6,077 nucleotides of DNA from Kiloniellales bacterium (lineage in GTDB: Bacteria; Pseudomonadota; Alphaproteobacteria; Kiloniellales; JAKSDN01), in the NCBI GenBank assembly GCA_022360075.1, contig JAKSDN010000860.1, positions 1 to 6,077 of the forward strand, given 5' to 3'. Positions 5,307-6,077 of this stretch are shown one piece after another (position 1 is the stretch's first letter; each line of letters begins with the position of its first letter). Below the pieces are notes generated by a model. It ran no database searches, was not told the DNA's origin, and saw nothing but the letters and a program-made list of their open reading frames with translations. The position numbers were made by a program, and so were the translations under genes.

Positions 5307-6077
5307 ATGAGCAAGGGCAAGAACGCCATCGTTACGGGATCGACCAGCGGCATTGGGCTCGGCATTGCCGAGGCTTTCGCCGGCGCCGGCATGAACGTCA
5401 TGCTGAACGGTTTCGGCGATGCCGCGGAGATCGAGGCGACCCGCGCCGGGCTTCAGACCAAGCACGGCGTCAAGGCGCTTTACTCCGACGCCGACATGAC
5501 CGAGCCCGCGGCCATCGCCGCCATGGTCGGGGCGGCCGAGGCCGGCTTCGGCTCGGTCGATGTCGTGGTCAACAACGCCGGCATCCAGCACGTCGAGCCC
5601 ATCGAGGACTTTCCGGTCGAGAAGTGGGACGCGATCCTCGCCATCAACCTGAGCTCGGCCTTCCACACGACGCGCCTGGCCATCCCCGGCATGAAGGCCC
5701 GGGGCTGGGGCCGAATCATCAATGTGGCCTCGGCTCACGGCCTGGTCGCCTCGCCCTTCAAGTCGGCTTACGTCGCCGCCAAGCACGGCGTGCTCGGCCT
5801 GACCAAGACGGTCGCGCTGGAGGTCGCCGAGGCCGGCATAACGGCGAACGCGATCTGCCCGGGCTACGTGCTGACACCGCTGGTCGAAAAGCAGATCCCC
5901 GACACCGCCAAGGCGCGCGGCATCAGCGAGGAGGCGGTCAAGCGCGACGTCCTACTCGGCGCCCAGCCGACCAAGCAGTTCGTCACCACCGAGCAGCTCG
6001 GCGCCCTCGCGGTCTTCCTGTGCAGCGATGCCGCGGCCTCGATCACCGGCACGGCGCTGCCGGTCGACGGCGGCTGG
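5307..6077 (+). CDS. bdhA: D-3-hydroxybutyrate dehydrogenase, 3' end cut by window
   Basis: A cytosolic NAD-dependent short-chain dehydrogenase that interconverts (R)-3-hydroxybutyrate and acetoacetate, in polyhydroxybutyrate and ketone-body use. The frame is open to the last base, giving 257 residues ending PVDGGW. Known family members are about 260 residues and usually end shortly after this motif, so about three codons and the stop are missing. Visible are the Rossmann motif TGSTSGIG (10-17), NNAG (89-92), and the catalytic N114, S142, Y155 and K159. Q94, H144, K152 and Q196 sit at the same numbers as the substrate-carboxylate-binding residues described for the Pseudomonas fragi enzyme (from memory). 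This separates it from generic 3-oxoacyl-ACP reductases. Y187 occupies a position where I recall Trp in that enzyme. GAGGAA at 5295-5300, six bases before the ATG, supports the start. It lies 62 bases after the acetoacetate decarboxylase gene with no terminator between, consistent with co-transcription. Confidence 0.95.
   Translation, partial: MSKGKNAIVTGSTSGIGLGIAEAFAGAGMNVMLNGFGDAAEIEATRAGLQTKHGVKALYSDADMTEPAAIAAMVGAAEAGFGSVDVVVNNAGIQHVEPIEDFPVEKWDAILAINLSSAFHTTRLAIPGMKARGWGRIINVASAHGLVASPFKSAYVAAKHGVLGLTKTVALEVAEAGITANAICPGYVLTPLVEKQIPDTAKARGISEEAVKRDVLLGAQPTKQFVTTEQLGALAVFLCSDAAASITGTALPVDGGW

Overview
The window is strongly G+C-rich, with codons that mostly end in G or C, one GTG start, and gene content and intergenic repeats typical of Alphaproteobacteria (a Rhodospirillales-like or related lineage is my best guess, by inference only). 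All supported genes are on the + strand. No tRNA, rRNA, CRISPR array, intact insertion sequence or phage gene is visible.

Layout. Bases 1-545 hold no credible gene. They form a repeat-rich intergenic block with a large composite inverted repeat (7-121), a less G+C-rich imperfect inverted repeat (223-293), and a short palindrome of the ATTGC...GCAAT type (323-353). Bases 546-3236 encode an 896-residue polytopic membrane protein of the DUF2339 family. After 72 bases comes a 276-residue soluble protein (3309-4139) joining an N-terminal cyclic-nucleotide-binding domain to a C-terminal FHA domain. The two genes probably form one transcription unit, ending near a hairpin at 4146-4164. Bases 4140-4500 are intergenic, with several small hairpins and a doubtful 49-codon ORF. 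Next are an acetoacetate decarboxylase (4501-5244) and a D-3-hydroxybutyrate dehydrogenase (5307 to the window end). The dehydrogenase is cut by the window edge, probably only about three residues before its natural end.

How the genes may work together. The second pair is ordinary ketone-body/polyhydroxybutyrate metabolism: the dehydrogenase interconverts 3-hydroxybutyrate and acetoacetate, and the decarboxylase converts acetoacetate to acetone and CO2. The first pair is the less understood part. It places a large membrane protein of unknown function beside a small protein that looks able to sense a cyclic nucleotide (cNMP-binding domain) and to bind a phosphopeptide or protein partner (FHA domain). 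A signal-controlled membrane function is a reasonable hypothesis, but nothing in the sequence proves it. The DUF2339 protein also carries a clear internal duplication with a period of 131-132 residues in its C-terminal third.
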